DNA of 64,000 bases from Rhizobium sp. L51/94 (GCF_019355555.1 NZ_CP072143.1:1-64000), one strand, 5' to 3'; positions 17,650-26,647 are shown, counted from the stretch's first letter. A program made the numbers and translations. Notes: generated by a model not told the origin, from the letters alone.

Positions 17650-17890
17650 CTATGGCGATGCCGCGTCGCCGATTCCATATTCCGGTCGTGCCGACGAGAT
17701 CGGTGAAATGGCGACGGCCGTCGAGGTATTTCGGACAAACGCAATTGCCAAATCGCGTCTTGAACAAGAGGCTTTCACCCAACGCAGTATGACGGACGAC
17801 GAGCGCTGTCGAAATGCCGAAGCTGATCGGGTAAAGGATGAGACCATGGCTGAAGCGACCGCAGGTCTCGGCGAGGGACTAAAACACCTA
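17650..17890 (+). pseudogene. methyl-accepting chemotaxis protein relic (HAMP segment)
   Basis: The frame reads YGDAASPIPYSGRADEIGEM, ATAVEVFRTNAIAKSRLEQE and NAEADRVKDETMAEATAGLG, the HAMP-to-signalling-helix segment typical of rhizobial chemoreceptors (RxDEIGEMAxAVEVFRxNA). The transmembrane sensor, methylation helices and hairpin tip are missing. At about 17890 the sequence turns into the IS5 relic, so the receptor was probably broken by that insertion or a later deletion. Confidence 0.75.
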
Positions 17891-18414
17891 TGCGTCGGTG
17901 TCATGTGCTTTGTCGGCGAGGATCGTCGCGCCGTGCCGCAGGTCGCTCAACAGCTTTTCAGCCATCGGTGGATCGGCAGCTTGGCCAGCGGTGAGTTAAA
18001 GCCGAACCGGTCTGCCATCTGCATCGACAAGAGCGTGGATCTTTGTCGTCAGGCCGCCGCGCGAACGTCCCATGCAAGGATCGGCAGATCCCCCTTTTTA
18101 GCGTTGGCACCATGCTGGTGAACGCGAACACAAGAACTGTCGATCATCACGATGTCTCCATCGTAACGCTTTGAAACGGCGTCCAGAAGACGATCCCAGA
18201 CGCCCGCCTTGCGCCATCGGGAGAACCGATTGTAAAGCGTCGTGCGCGGGCCATAACGCTCCGGCACATCTCGCCAAGACGAACCAGTCCTGAAACGCCA
18301 GAGGATGCCGTTGATCACCCGGCGGTCATCGACATTTTCAATTCCACGGCTATTGTTCGGCAAAAGAGGTGCAATGATAGCCCATTCTTCGTCGCTCAAT
18401 TCGCAACGGCGCAT
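17890..18414 (-). pseudogene. IS5-family (IS427-like) transposase relic
   Basis: The intact first frame (18414 to 18049) reads RCELSDEEWAIIAPLLP, GILWRFRTGSSWRDVPERYG and MIDSSCVRVHQHGANAKKGD, the N-terminal half and first DDE aspartate of IS427-group transposases. These normally shift frame to a second ORF; here other frames give RSRGGLTTKIHALVDADGRP-like sequence and LRHGA..LADKAHDTDA, then homology ends near 17890. The C-terminal catalytic Glu region is absent. Upstream sequence at 18440-18480 (GTTCATCTTATTGAC on the minus strand) resembles the family terminal region. Confidence 0.8.
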
Positions 18415-18603
18415 GGCAATCTCCTTTCAAGGAAATTGAACCACACATCGTCAATAAGATGAACCCCGTTTATGGGAACACTGCCTAGACTAGACGGATG
18501 ACGGGGAAGGTCGCGAAGGCGTTCGGCGGCAATGTCGCGGTCGAGGACACCTGGGAAGAATTCTGGCGTTTTGATCTCGGCAGCTTCCCACGGCTTGGAA
18601 CCG

Positions 18604-19524
18604 TTAAGGGGGTACTATCTTATTGGCGTGCGTTCGACGGACTGCACATTCATGAGCAAGGAAATCGACAAGCGTCCGAACCGATGGAAGGAGCCCGCGC
18701 CGCGAGGGGAAGATAGCGTGAACTATACCTGCCTCCGGCCTCCAATCAGGCAAAAGATGTATTAGGCGCCCTGCTTTTATATCATCGCAAATGAAGACGG
18801 TCGGAAGTTGTACGGCACCAGCACCCGAAAGAGCCGCATCACGAAGGGTCGACATGTCATCTGTCACCAATCTTGGTGAATGGGGAATAATTGCAACTTC
18901 ACCGTTGGCGTGGTGCAGTTTCCAAGCGTACTCTCTTTGTGGTCGTCCCAAATCAAGGCTGGATAGTCTCTTTAAATCGACGGGCGATTTGATTTGACAA
19001 CTCAATAGGTTAGGCGCCGCAACAAGACACTGTAAACTCTCGTCAAGCTTTTTCATAACAAGACCGGTCGGCTCAAGTGGGGGAAAACGAACGCGGATAG
19101 ACAGGTCGAACCCCTCTGAAATCACATCAACGCGACGGTTTGTCCCGTCCAACTGCACTTGGATGTTAGGGTTTTGCATCATGAAACGCGCAATTATTTC
19201 GCTGAACTGCAATGAAAGTAGTCCTGAGGGGCAACTCATGCGCACTACACCGCACGGTTCTGATTTAACCGCTGCCACAATCTGTTCGGCTTCTTCCGCT
19301 TCAATCAGCATCGCAGTGCATCGCTCATGGAAAGCGCGCCCCACCTCGGTTACAGAGAAGTGGCGGGATGAACGGTTGATGAGACGGACGCCCAAGCGTT
19401 GCTCTAGGAGAAGCACGCGGCGGCTCAATCGAGATTTTTGAATTCCGAGCGCGCGCCCTGCTGGCGAGAACCCACCGTGGTCGACGACAACCGCGAAGTA
19501 GTACAGATCGTTTAAGTTTTTCAT
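18604..19524 (-). CDS. LysR-family transcriptional regulator
   Basis: A 306-residue LysR protein starting at ATG 19522-19524 (MKNLNDLYYFAVVVDHGGFS) with GAGGGG just upstream; the frame is open to 19740 but that extension lacks family sequence. The HTH is residues 2-60 (PAGRALGIQKSRLSRRVLLLE) and the effector domain 90-300, resembling the subgroup of Rhizobium regulators that act on quinone/aromatic-response genes. It faces the isochorismatase-type gene at 19998 across 470 bases and may control it. Confidence 0.92.
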   Translation of the reverse strand: MKNLNDLYYFAVVVDHGGFSPAGRALGIQKSRLSRRVLLLEQRLGVRLINRSSRHFSVTEVGRAFHERCTAMLIEAEEAEQIVAAVKSEPCGVVRMSCPSGLLSLQFSEIIARFMMQNPNIQVQLDGTNRRVDVISEGFDLSIRVRFPPLEPTGLVMKKLDESLQCLVAAPNLLSCQIKSPVDLKRLSSLDLGRPQREYAWKLHHANGEVAIIPHSPRLVTDDMSTLRDAALSGAGAVQLPTVFICDDIKAGRLIHLLPDWRPEAGIVHAIFPSRRGLLPSVRTLVDFLAHECAVRRTHANKIVPP

Positions 19525-19997
19525 CGTCCCCTCTATAGGACGCTGCGTCGCGTTGGGCAAGCTTTCAACGCTATCGTTGCACTGGTATGAAATTTCCGGA
19601 ACGATTTTTGTCAGCGAAGAACAGATAGCGGCGCGCTTATACAAAGACTGCCTATGAAGTCCGACGCCGATCTGCCAGCAGGCCATTCGACCGCGATTGT
19701 GGTGCCGACGGAGCAACCGTTCGAGACGGACAAAAGCCAAGCAAGGTTAAGACAGGGCTCTTTTGACCGCAAGTTCAGGATGGAGGAATTAAGATATTGA
19801 ACCTGTCAAGTGGTCGTTCAATCCGAACCGCCCAAGATTTAACAACCGGCCTCACTGCAACAGGAATTGTATTATTGAGACCTACTTGGACTATGCGCCG
19901 GCTACCTTTTCTCTGTGAAAAAGCGTTAGCTTACCCCTCCACTCGATAAAGGGCCCTGGCCCGACTTCAGCGAAATGTCTAATAAAGGAAATGTTTC
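19525..19997. other. divergent intergenic region LysR / hydrolase
   Basis: A 473-base gap between a leftward LysR gene and the rightward isochorismatase-type gene. The half nearest LysR (19600-19740) is GC-rich and open as an extension of the LysR frame and may be decayed coding sequence that I cannot assign; the half nearest the hydrolase is AT-richer and ends with a ribosome site AAAGGAAA (about 19984-19991). Confidence 0.4.
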
Positions 19998-20636
19998 ATG
20001 ACTAGTGAAGCAATACGCAATGCCAAGACTGATCATCTCCTCACCCCGGAGAATGCGGCATTTATCATTATCGACTACCAGCCGATTCAAGTCTCGTCGA
20101 TCCGCTCAATGTCACGCGACGAATTGGTTTTCAACATTGTGAGCACTGCCAAAGCCGCTGTGAATTACAACCTACCAATTATCCACTCGACCGTTAACGT
20201 CGTGTCGGGACGCAACAAGCCGCCAATTCAGCAATTGCAAGACGTTCTTGGCCACCTGCCGACCTACGACCGCACTTCGATCAACAGTTGGGAAGACACG
20301 GAGTTCAAGCAAGCCGTAAAGGCGATCGGCCGCAAGAAGCTTATAATGACGGCGCTTTGGACAGAAGCTTGCCTGGCGTTCCCTGCACTCGACGCTCTAC
20401 AGGAAGGCTATGAAGTTTATGTGCCGGTCGATGCGGTCGGCGGCACCTCGCTCGCCGCGCACGAGGCGGCACTGCGTCGTGTCGAACAGGCTGGCGCTAA
20501 GCTAATCAGCCGCGTCCAGATGTATTGCGAACTCCAACGTGACTGGTCGCGCGAGGCAACGGTACCGGGCTTCATGGACGTCTTCGCTAACTCCGACGGC
20601 TTCAACCCAGAGACAGCAGCTGATCATTCTGAATGA
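19998..20636 (+). CDS. isochorismatase-family cysteine hydrolase (YcaC-like)
   Basis: A 212-residue alpha/beta hydrolase of the isochorismatase/nicotinamidase superfamily, closest in pattern to YcaC. Visible: catalytic D26 in FIIIDYQ, the nucleophile C125 in ALWTEACLAFPAL, the INSWED segment, DAVGGTSLAAHEAALRR, and CELQRDWSREA near the C-terminus. YcaC-type proteins form cytoplasmic octamers and have no firmly known substrate. Its ATG at 19998 follows AAAGGAAA. It is divergent from the LysR gene and is probably that regulator's target. Confidence 0.9.
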   Translation: MTSEAIRNAKTDHLLTPENAAFIIIDYQPIQVSSIRSMSRDELVFNIVSTAKAAVNYNLPIIHSTVNVVSGRNKPPIQQLQDVLGHLPTYDRTSINSWEDTEFKQAVKAIGRKKLIMTALWTEACLAFPALDALQEGYEVYVPVDAVGGTSLAAHEAALRRVEQAGAKLISRVQMYCELQRDWSREATVPGFMDVFANSDGFNPETAADHSE

Positions 20637-20821
20637 CGATGAAATGGATTATGCGGCGACAGAATCGCTGTCACCGCACAGTTTCAAGGTAGGCAAGCAA
20701 CGAGTGAACTACGCAGAGATCTGTTGGCTCCTTTAGAAACCACCGTTCCAGAGGATCGTTTTTATCATGTTCCATCTAATGTCCTCGTCAATGTTATTTC
20801 TATAAAAGCGGCAGGGGTCAT

Positions 20822-21262
20822 CTAATTTGAAAAATTACCTCGTTTTGTCAGGCGGTGGCCAAATCCCATCTCTTTAGCGAGGCGAGATCTTGCTTCAGAG
20901 TAAGCAGGGGCGACCATGGGATAGTCGGCCGGTAACCCCCATTTTTGTCTGTATTGATCGGGGCTCATTTTGTAGTGCGTCATCAGATGGCGCTTCAACG
21001 ATTTGAATTTCTGCCCATCTTCAAGGCAGATTAGAAAGTTGTTTTGAATTGACTTTTTGATCGTGACTGGCAGTACCAGCTTGATTGGAGTAACTTGCTT
21101 TGGCAGCTCACCGCTGGCGCGACGGAGCGCGAAATGAATATCCTGTATTAGCTTTGAAAGCTCGCCGACGGGAACAACGTGGTTCCCAACATAGGCTGAA
21201 ACGATGTCGGCGGTGAGCTCTGCGGTCAAAGTAATCGAGATCTCATCAACTTGGGTAGTCAT
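20822..21262 (-). CDS. Ros/MucR-family zinc-finger-like transcriptional regulator
   Basis: A 146-residue regulator of the alphaproteobacterial Ros/MucR family, which binds AT-rich promoters and silences exopolysaccharide, motility and virulence genes. The N-terminal oligomerisation region (residues 9-60, LTADIVSAYVGNHVVP) and the DNA-binding domain FLICLEDGQKFKSLKRHLMTHY and YRQKWGLPADYPMVAPAY are clear. Classical Ros has C-x2-C; here the second Cys is Asp (CLED), a variant known in this family. A short ribosome site AGGAC precedes ATG 21262. It could act on the AT-rich small-protein genes around it (inference). Confidence 0.93.
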   Translation of the reverse strand: MTTQVDEISITLTAELTADIVSAYVGNHVVPVGELSKLIQDIHFALRRASGELPKQVTPIKLVLPVTIKKSIQNNFLICLEDGQKFKSLKRHLMTHYKMSPDQYRQKWGLPADYPMVAPAYSEARSRLAKEMGFGHRLTKRGNFSN

Positions 21263-21479
21263 TTTAGTCCTTGTTAATGGTTGTACGAAGCATCCAACTC
21301 GCTAGGGCACCACGGCCTATAGCCGACAAATCTTAGAGCGCATCACTTAACCACCATAATGTTATAACATCACATTGCGCGACGCAAGCGATTTAGTGTT
21401 TCCACCGGTTGCCGCCAATTATAGATAGCTTGAACGTTAGAGCATCAAGATCACAAAAATGCCGGTTGATGTGGTTGGT
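21263..21479. other. mucR-type upstream region
   Basis: About 215 AT-rich bases upstream of the Ros/MucR gene. Family members often repress themselves at such sites, but no clear operator is visible. Confidence 0.35.
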
Positions 21480-21645
21480 TATCTGCTTGCTAAGTGGCAC
21501 TGGCCAACTGCACCTCGAAACACAAAACAGTTGGCAAGTTATGTCGGCCTCGCGCCCATGCCGCACCAAAGTAGCAATGTCGATAGAGACTAGCGCATCG
21601 GTCGAGCACGCAACGCTCGGCGCGACGCTATCGCCTTTGCCGCAT
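21480..21645 (+). pseudogene. IS110/IS116-family transposase fragment
   Basis: One frame reads KQLASYVGLAPMPHQSSNVDRD, a stop, then RIGRARNARRDAIAF. This is the conserved C-terminal transposase_20 region of IS110/IS116-type DEDD transposases (YxGLAPxPxxSGxxxRxxxIGRAGNARxR). Only about 50 codons are left, with an internal stop. Confidence 0.65.
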
Positions 21646-21916
21646 GATTTGCAGAGATGCAAAAAGAATACCGAAAACTTCACACCCTTCGAAGGTTTTG
21701 ATCGAGCCTGCAACATTTCTCAATATCAAAGGACACACCGCAATAGCGAAGGGGCGCATAAAGATGACGTCGTGCATTGAAGGTTTCGACCCCATCGCGA
21801 CACTTACCGAATTTGAACATTGTGCGTGTTTGGCAGCTTCAAGCTCGGACGGCACGAAGTACGATCCGAGTGACGCTCAGATGCTTAAAGCATCACCAGA
21901 CCAAAGGAGGACGTCA

Positions 21917-22288
21917 ATGAAAAGCATAATCTCTGCGCTTAGTATGGCCGCATTCATCACAGTTGCCGGGGTCGCTCCCGCCCTCTCACAGGTGGTCATC
22001 AACAACGATCCTTATGCCGATCCCAACTCGGATGATGGCGAAACCGAGTACAGGTTCCTTAGGACCTGGAACCACGAGCACGACACGAGAAATCGATGGC
22101 AAGAACGCCGGACGAGTTTCGGGCCCCAGGATGTCATTCGATTGCTTGAGGCTCGCGGCTATAGTGTCAGAAACGTCGAAGATGTAGGGATGCGGTATCT
22201 TGTACAAGCTTCGCGCGGTGGCGATGATCTGCTCGTGAGCGTGTCGCGCAGCGGCGACATCATGGGTGTAGTGCATGATCGGCGTTGA
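21917..22288 (+). CDS. exported hypothetical protein
   Basis: A 123-residue protein starting at ATG 21917 after AAAGGAGG. Residues 1-24 are a signal peptide (MAAFITVAGVAPALS/Q). The mature part begins with an acidic linker (NNDPYADPNSDDGE) and ends with a compact domain (FGPQDVIRLLEARGYSVRNV, YLVQASRGGDDLLVSVSRSG) whose pattern resembles PepSY-like small domains: a helix followed by two strands of the type L-V-x-V-x-x-x-G. It is probably periplasmic. Function unknown. Confidence 0.75.
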   Translation: MKSIISALSMAAFITVAGVAPALSQVVINNDPYADPNSDDGETEYRFLRTWNHEHDTRNRWQERRTSFGPQDVIRLLEARGYSVRNVEDVGMRYLVQASRGGDDLLVSVSRSGDIMGVVHDRR

Positions 22289-22452
22289 GGTCGGCGATCA
22301 ACTCTGGGGTTCATGATTTGATCTGCGGTCATCTGAAAACCATTCAGCGTGAAGCCAGAGGCAACGTTTGTGCCGCAAAGCAGCACAGTTTGGATGCCGC
22401 GACTCTTCACATTCTATCAGAAGTCCCACCTCCCTTCGAGAAAGGAAATAAC

Positions 22453-23139
22453 ATGCCTAATCATCTTAATGGCGACTTGCTGTTGGCCTCCAACGTCCCA
22501 ACTTGTGAAGTCATCCGCGCCCGTAGGTTGTGGCAGCACCGTCACGAGATTGACGTTATTAATTTCAGGCCGCGGTCAAATCGCCGCCGGGTTCTGGCGG
22601 CCGGGACATTTGCATGCCTGCTCTGCGCGTTTTTCTATGCCCAGCCGATCGCCACTCCTGCTGTTACCTTAAATGACGAAAAGCTAGCGGTGCCAGCAAC
22701 GACAACCGTTGCCACGGTCGGTTCAACGAAACTACAGGGGGCCGTCGATGTGGCGCCCGCCTCGTCTGGAGAAATCAAGTCCGAACTTCCATCTCTTCCC
22801 GTCGTTGCTATCCCAACTCGGCGTCCCGTTCCGGCAGTAAAACGCGCGGCCGAGGCAGGCGGCGCGACCGGTTCAAAAGCAGAGTTAACGGCAGGCGTGG
22901 CTCGCTTCGATCAATGCAAGCCGCGGTGCGAGGCCCAGCATCCATTGATCTCGAGCTCCTCGTCTTCAAAGAAGAACCCGGTCGCCGTCACGATAAACAC
23001 TCAGACCGAGGAAAAACAACCCATGCCATCTGCGGTCTTTGATGGTGCTCGTTTCGTTCTGGTTCAAACCGCTGTCGCGCCTCTTACGGCCCTCAGAGTG
23101 GGTCGAGATGCTCTGGGAAAGATGGCCGGTTTGAATTGA
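22453..23139 (+). CDS. membrane-anchored hypothetical protein
   Basis: A 228-residue protein from ATG 22453 (GAGAAAGGAAATAAC upstream). A basic cytoplasmic N-terminus (RPRSNRRRVLAAG) leads into one membrane helix (about 48-65, TFACLLCAFFYAQP), then a low-complexity region rich in Thr, Ala, Val and Pro, and a serine run (SSSSSKK). Codon use and composition look coding, but no domain is recognised. The bitopic architecture with a disordered periplasmic tail suggests an envelope-associated role. Confidence 0.6.
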   Translation: MPNHLNGDLLLASNVPTCEVIRARRLWQHRHEIDVINFRPRSNRRRVLAAGTFACLLCAFFYAQPIATPAVTLNDEKLAVPATTTVATVGSTKLQGAVDVAPASSGEIKSELPSLPVVAIPTRRPVPAVKRAAEAGGATGSKAELTAGVARFDQCKPRCEAQHPLISSSSSSKKNPVAVTINTQTEEKQPMPSAVFDGARFVLVQTAVAPLTALRVGRDALGKMAGLN

Positions 23140-23235
23140 ATTGGCGTTGATCGGCGCCGCCCAACACAGCGCATGCACTCGAACACGCCGCAAGAGCAAA
23201 CGGCCTTCTTCAGAACATGCAGTTAGGAGTATCGC

Positions 23236-23682
23236 ATGGCGAAAGCCTTCAAATTAAAGCGGCGCCGCCCGGTTATCGTGTTCTTGCCAGAAAGCAGGTC
23301 AGGGGTTGTGGTTTCGACGCTAGTAACGAATGGATTCCACGTTGCGGAAGTATGGTCTGTACCAGAGCTTTTCGACGCTATTCGGTCGGGCCAATGCGCA
23401 GCTGTGGTCACTTCGGACACGTCTATAGCCCTCGTCCTCGCGATCGGCTCGATAAGGGTAATGGATGCCAATGTTTATTTCGTCTTGTCCAATCAGAGAT
23501 CGACGTTCGACCAAGCCGGTTTCTTGAACCGAATAAGTCTATTGGTCGACGCTGACGGACAACGCCACGGTGCCGTCTGCGACGTGACACACAAGAATGT
23601 CTCGGGCCATTCGCTCGGACGGCTGCTGAAGGCACTGAAGTTGATTATTTTTGGTCGCGCGCATCCCCCAGCTCTCAAGTGA
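23236..23682 (+). CDS. small receiver-like protein (paralogue A)
   Basis: A 148-residue protein (MAKAFKLKRRRPVIVFLPES...) with GTTAGGAG upstream. Its first 85 residues align without large gaps with the protein at 37451-37942: both have (P)VIVFL/ILVFL, VVxxLxxxGxxxxxVxxVPxLFDAxRSG, AVxT, and a later strand NVYFV/EVFFY. The strand-helix alternation is like a response-regulator receiver (CheY) fold but without the phosphoacceptor Asp and terminal Lys. It is probably a degenerate receiver or related Rossmann-like domain. Function unknown; the paralogue sits 14 kb away beside an ATP-grasp gene. Confidence 0.65.
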   Translation: MAKAFKLKRRRPVIVFLPESRSGVVVSTLVTNGFHVAEVWSVPELFDAIRSGQCAAVVTSDTSIALVLAIGSIRVMDANVYFVLSNQRSTFDQAGFLNRISLLVDADGQRHGAVCDVTHKNVSGHSLGRLLKALKLIIFGRAHPPALK

Positions 23683-23963
23683 AAGGGGAGCCTTTCGAAC
23701 GTCGGCCACGATCTCCATCACATCTATCAGGGCCGTTTGGTATCCGTGGATTAAGGTGGCTCAATGTAGGAGAAGCCTTGCATAATGGCTTTCCCAAATA
23801 GGCTTTTCGGCTGCTTCAGAGCGGCACGCGTTCCCATAGCAGGACGCTCGCGCGCGGAATGCTGGCCTGCTCGGTCACGCGACCACACGCTGTGCATTCA
23901 CCTCGATGCGATGCAAAGCTACTACCACATTTCCCAAACAACATATCCCTAAAAGAGAAGCAT

Positions 23964-24245
23964 ATGTCAAATTATCACAATGGCCTATTCTTAACCTTGC
24001 TGCTTACAACGCCACTGCTGACTGGTTGCGTCAGCGACGAAGACGGCTATGGACGACCCTCAATTTATTACCGAGATTTCAACGGCACACCGGCGAGCCG
24101 CGATCGTGCTCGTGAGGCCTGGCAGCGTCAGGAAGCGCGCCGCGACGAGATTACTCGTCGGCAAGATGCGGACAATCGACAGGCCAGTGACCATCACCGC
24201 TTTTGCCGAAGCGCACCATCGTCGCTATTCTGCCGCTATGACTAG
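23964..24245 (+). CDS. small lipoprotein
   Basis: A 93-residue protein starting at ATG 23964 (AAAGAGAAGC upstream) with a lipoprotein signal peptide whose lipobox is LLTGC (Cys at 21). The mature part is hydrophilic and Arg/Asp-rich (YYRDFNGTPASRDRAREAW, RQEARRDEITRRQDADNRQ), predicting a charged helix, and ends with two Cys (FCRSAPSSLFCRYD). It is probably an outer- or inner-membrane-anchored lipoprotein; no family is recognised. Confidence 0.65.
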   Translation: MSNYHNGLFLTLLLTTPLLTGCVSDEDGYGRPSIYYRDFNGTPASRDRAREAWQRQEARRDEITRRQDADNRQASDHHRFCRSAPSSLFCRYD

Positions 24246-24479
24246 AACAGCGGCACTGCCCACTCTTGCCGCATCTTTCGGTGAAAGGGACTATGCTTGT
24301 TCTCCCCCAGCTTCCGAGCCGATTAATCGGAAAGTGGCCACGCGCCTGTTGTGGGATGAAGGTATGAGGCGTCTAGTCGCGAGAGTCGCTGTTGGGCAGG
24401 GAGGGGAGAAAGGAGAAACACATTTCTGACTCCATATGCAAGGTTGCATTTAAAATACAACGTTGCTTTTAAAGACGAA
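24246..24479. other. gap without a recognised gene
   Basis: About 230 bases. A frame continues rightward from 24049 to 24429 but overlaps the lipoprotein out of frame and has no ribosome site, so I do not call it. Confidence 0.35.
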
Positions 24480-24835
24480 AGGACTTTGCCAATACAATCC
24501 CGCCGCTTTCGGTCGTTTTGACGCTTCGACTGTCGATCGGCGAGGCTTCCCTGTCCCTACAGCTCTCACGTCCCCATAACGAGATGATGCTTGATCCGCC
24601 GCCACAAGCCAGTCGCGCACCAATCGTAGAAATAACTGTGTACGGCTGAGTAGGGTGGAAATCCATTGGTAGCATACGGCATTGGCATCAGCTCGACGCG
24701 ATATAAAAGCAATGCATTTAAAACCTCGCGCAATTCCGTCTTGCGCGGTCGACTGAACCGGCAGGGCGTGGGAATAAACGGAGCAATCAGCGACCAGCCC
24801 CTGTCCGTCAGATCACTTCTTTGGTTGACACCCGG
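24480..24835 (-). pseudogene. IS5-family transposase relic (N-terminal half)
   Basis: On the minus strand consecutive frames give SDLTDRGWSLIAPFIPTPCR, RPRKTELREVLNAL, YRVELMP..., NGFPPYSAVHSYFYDWCATG and SVKTTESGG. This is the N-terminal half of an IS5-type (IS1031/ISL2-like) transposase, ending just after the first catalytic Asp region. There are at least two frameshifts, and the C-terminal half is missing. Confidence 0.8.
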
Positions 24836-25042
24836 AATGCAAAGTTTTTGATCGGATGCGCATATGATCGAGTGCGGTCTTCTGTGAGGCCTGCGAATGC
24901 GGCATGTTCAGAAGCCGCTGTCCGTTATGGTGATCTGCGGATCAGGTCCGGATCTTGCATTCGAGCTCCAAAGCTCAAAGCTCAAAGCGATCTACTGGCT
25001 TCCTTCACCCCGATCAGTTCGCCCATTCGGATCGTCGCCTTC
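24836..25042. other. spacer between two IS relics
   Basis: About 200 bases between the IS5 and IS110 relics with no recognised coding or structural signal. Confidence 0.3.
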
Positions 25043-25600
25043 TCACGCCCCCTTTATCCGGCCTTGGATAGTCTGTGCTGCAAGTCGTGCATCAACGAAT
25101 GCGTGCGTTGAATGTCGATAATCCTCAGTCTTCGTCAACATCGCCCATATCACTCGCGCCATCTTGTTCGCGAATGCGATCGCCACGAGCATTTTCGGCT
25201 TTTGCGCCGCCATGCGTTCTAGCCACGAGCGTTGCGGAATGAACTTCCGGCCCATCCATTTCAGACGCGACATCGCACCAATAATCATCAGTCGACAGGC
25301 GGCCGAGCCGCTCCTTTCTGCCTGTCGAAAATTGCCGTGGCCGAGCTCGAGCCAGACTGCGAGGTCGCGACCGCGCTAGAAACAGTTCATAGGAGGCGCA
25401 AATGCTTCAACGGCCAGGGCTGTTCATTGGTCCAATTCCTGGCATCGTCTGCATCCGCCGCGCCGTGTCATTGTCAGTCGACTGAGCTTTGATTTTCGCT
25501 GTACGGGCATCGATGCGGACCGTCGTTTCGGCAATCTGTTTAAGCAACTCCAGACATTCCTCCCGCGTCGAATAAGCTAGGTCGCTGTTAAGGTCGCATA
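25043..25600 (-). pseudogene. IS110-family transposase relic
   Basis: Segments in order on the minus strand: LLKQIAETTVRIDARTAKIK and ARRMQTMPGIGPM, then LAVEAFAPP, then RDLAVWLELGHGNFRQAERS, then LMIIGAMSRLKWMGRK and KPKMLVAIAFANKMARVIWAM. This is the C-terminal two thirds of an IS110 DEDD transposase (MPGxGPxxAxAxxAF signature), with at least two frameshifts and a short internal deletion between the last two blocks. It is inactive. Confidence 0.82.
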
Positions 25601-25794
25601 GGAGCTCTTCGATCTGCCTGGCCATCGCCCATTTCAAAATATCCTGTTTCAATGGGATGAAGACGGCACATACGATAAGCGCAACATATCTCAACATGAA
25701 AAAACACTCCGCAATATCGCGTTGCGGCATAGTAGCGATTGAGGCCGCCGATCACATCTCAAGCGGTTCCACTTGAAGAAAAACGAGGTATTTT

Positions 25795-26415
25795 ATGCAT
25801 TTCAAATTTGTAATGATAGCTACCCTAGTAGCTGGGTCGGCCATCGCGGCGCCGGTTTGCGCGGCTGATATGGTGGAGCAGGCCGCCCCTCAGCCCGAAG
25901 CAACGGTAAGTTCTGACTACGACTGGTCCGGATTTTACATCGGTGGGCAGGGCGGCTACAACTGGAATGACGCCAAATTGTTCGGTGAGGCGCAAAAACT
26001 AGACAGCGGTTCGGCAGGCGTACATGCCGGATACAACTTTCAATCCGGCAACATCGTCTACGGTATCGAAAACGATTTCAACTACAATTTTGAAAAGAAC
26101 AAGGGAACAGATTTGGAGTGGGACGCATCCGGACGGGGCCGCGTTGGCTTTGCTTTCGATCGTACCTTGGTCTTCGCCACCGCGGGCATCGCCGCAGCCA
26201 GTGGCAAGGTTGAGGTGCCAGCGGCTGGAAAGAAGGACGATATTCTTATCGGGTGGACGGCAGGCGGTGGCCTCGAACACGCTTTAACAGATAACATTCT
26301 CGTTCGTGGCGAGTACCGATACTCTGATTTTGGCAAGAAAGATTTTGGGTCCAGCATCGGTGACTTCAGCGCTACGCAAAATAAAGTCCTCATCGGCGCG
26401 AGCTACAAGTTCTAA
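25795..26415 (+). CDS. Omp25/RopB-type outer-membrane beta-barrel protein
   Basis: A 206-residue protein with a signal peptide (1-23, ending VCAADM) and the conserved YDWSGFYIGGQGGYNWN start of the rhizobial/Brucella Omp25-Omp31-RopB family, eight predicted strands (SAGVHAGYNFQSGNIVYGIE, GRGRVGFAFDRTLVFATAG, ILIGWTAGGGLEHALTDN, VLIGASYKF) and a C-terminal Phe for BAM recognition. It probably forms an eight-stranded barrel contributing to outer-membrane integrity. An inverted repeat lies about 180 bases downstream. Confidence 0.93.
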   Translation: MHFKFVMIATLVAGSAIAAPVCAADMVEQAAPQPEATVSSDYDWSGFYIGGQGGYNWNDAKLFGEAQKLDSGSAGVHAGYNFQSGNIVYGIENDFNYNFEKNKGTDLEWDASGRGRVGFAFDRTLVFATAGIAAASGKVEVPAAGKKDDILIGWTAGGGLEHALTDNILVRGEYRYSDFGKKDFGSSIGDFSATQNKVLIGASYKF

Positions 26416-26594
26416 TCCGATCGGGACTGAGCATTCATGAGCTCGTACACCAGCAAGGCGATGAGAAGCGGCCAAACCTACGACTCCTGTTCATATTGCC
26501 AGGCGGCTGAACTCAAGCCGCCATCGGGTTATTGTCAATCTCGCGGAGAAAAAGCCGCCAAGCGACTTAACTGCGGGTGTCGGCATGAACATTG

Positions 26595-26647
26595 GGATAC
26601 CCCTATTTCTCCTTCCACCGGCGACGCGAGAGAGATAGGGGGTATCC
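26595..26647. repeat. long imperfect foldback
   Basis: Arms GGATACCCCTATTTCT (26595-26610) and AGAGATAGGGGGTATCC (26631-26647) pair nearly completely, with one bulge and one mismatch, around a 20-base loop. It is not followed by a T-tract. It lies between the omp stop and the IS66 copy and may be a transcription stop, an IS end or a miniature element. Confidence 0.6.

Noticed and set aside
18498-18716. 72-codon plus-strand frame
   Set aside because: Its second half is antisense to the well-supported LysR gene ending at 18604, and it has no ribosome site.
23859-24429. Alternative frames through the lipoprotein gene
   Set aside because: Only the frame from 23964 has a ribosome site and lipobox; the others are shadows.
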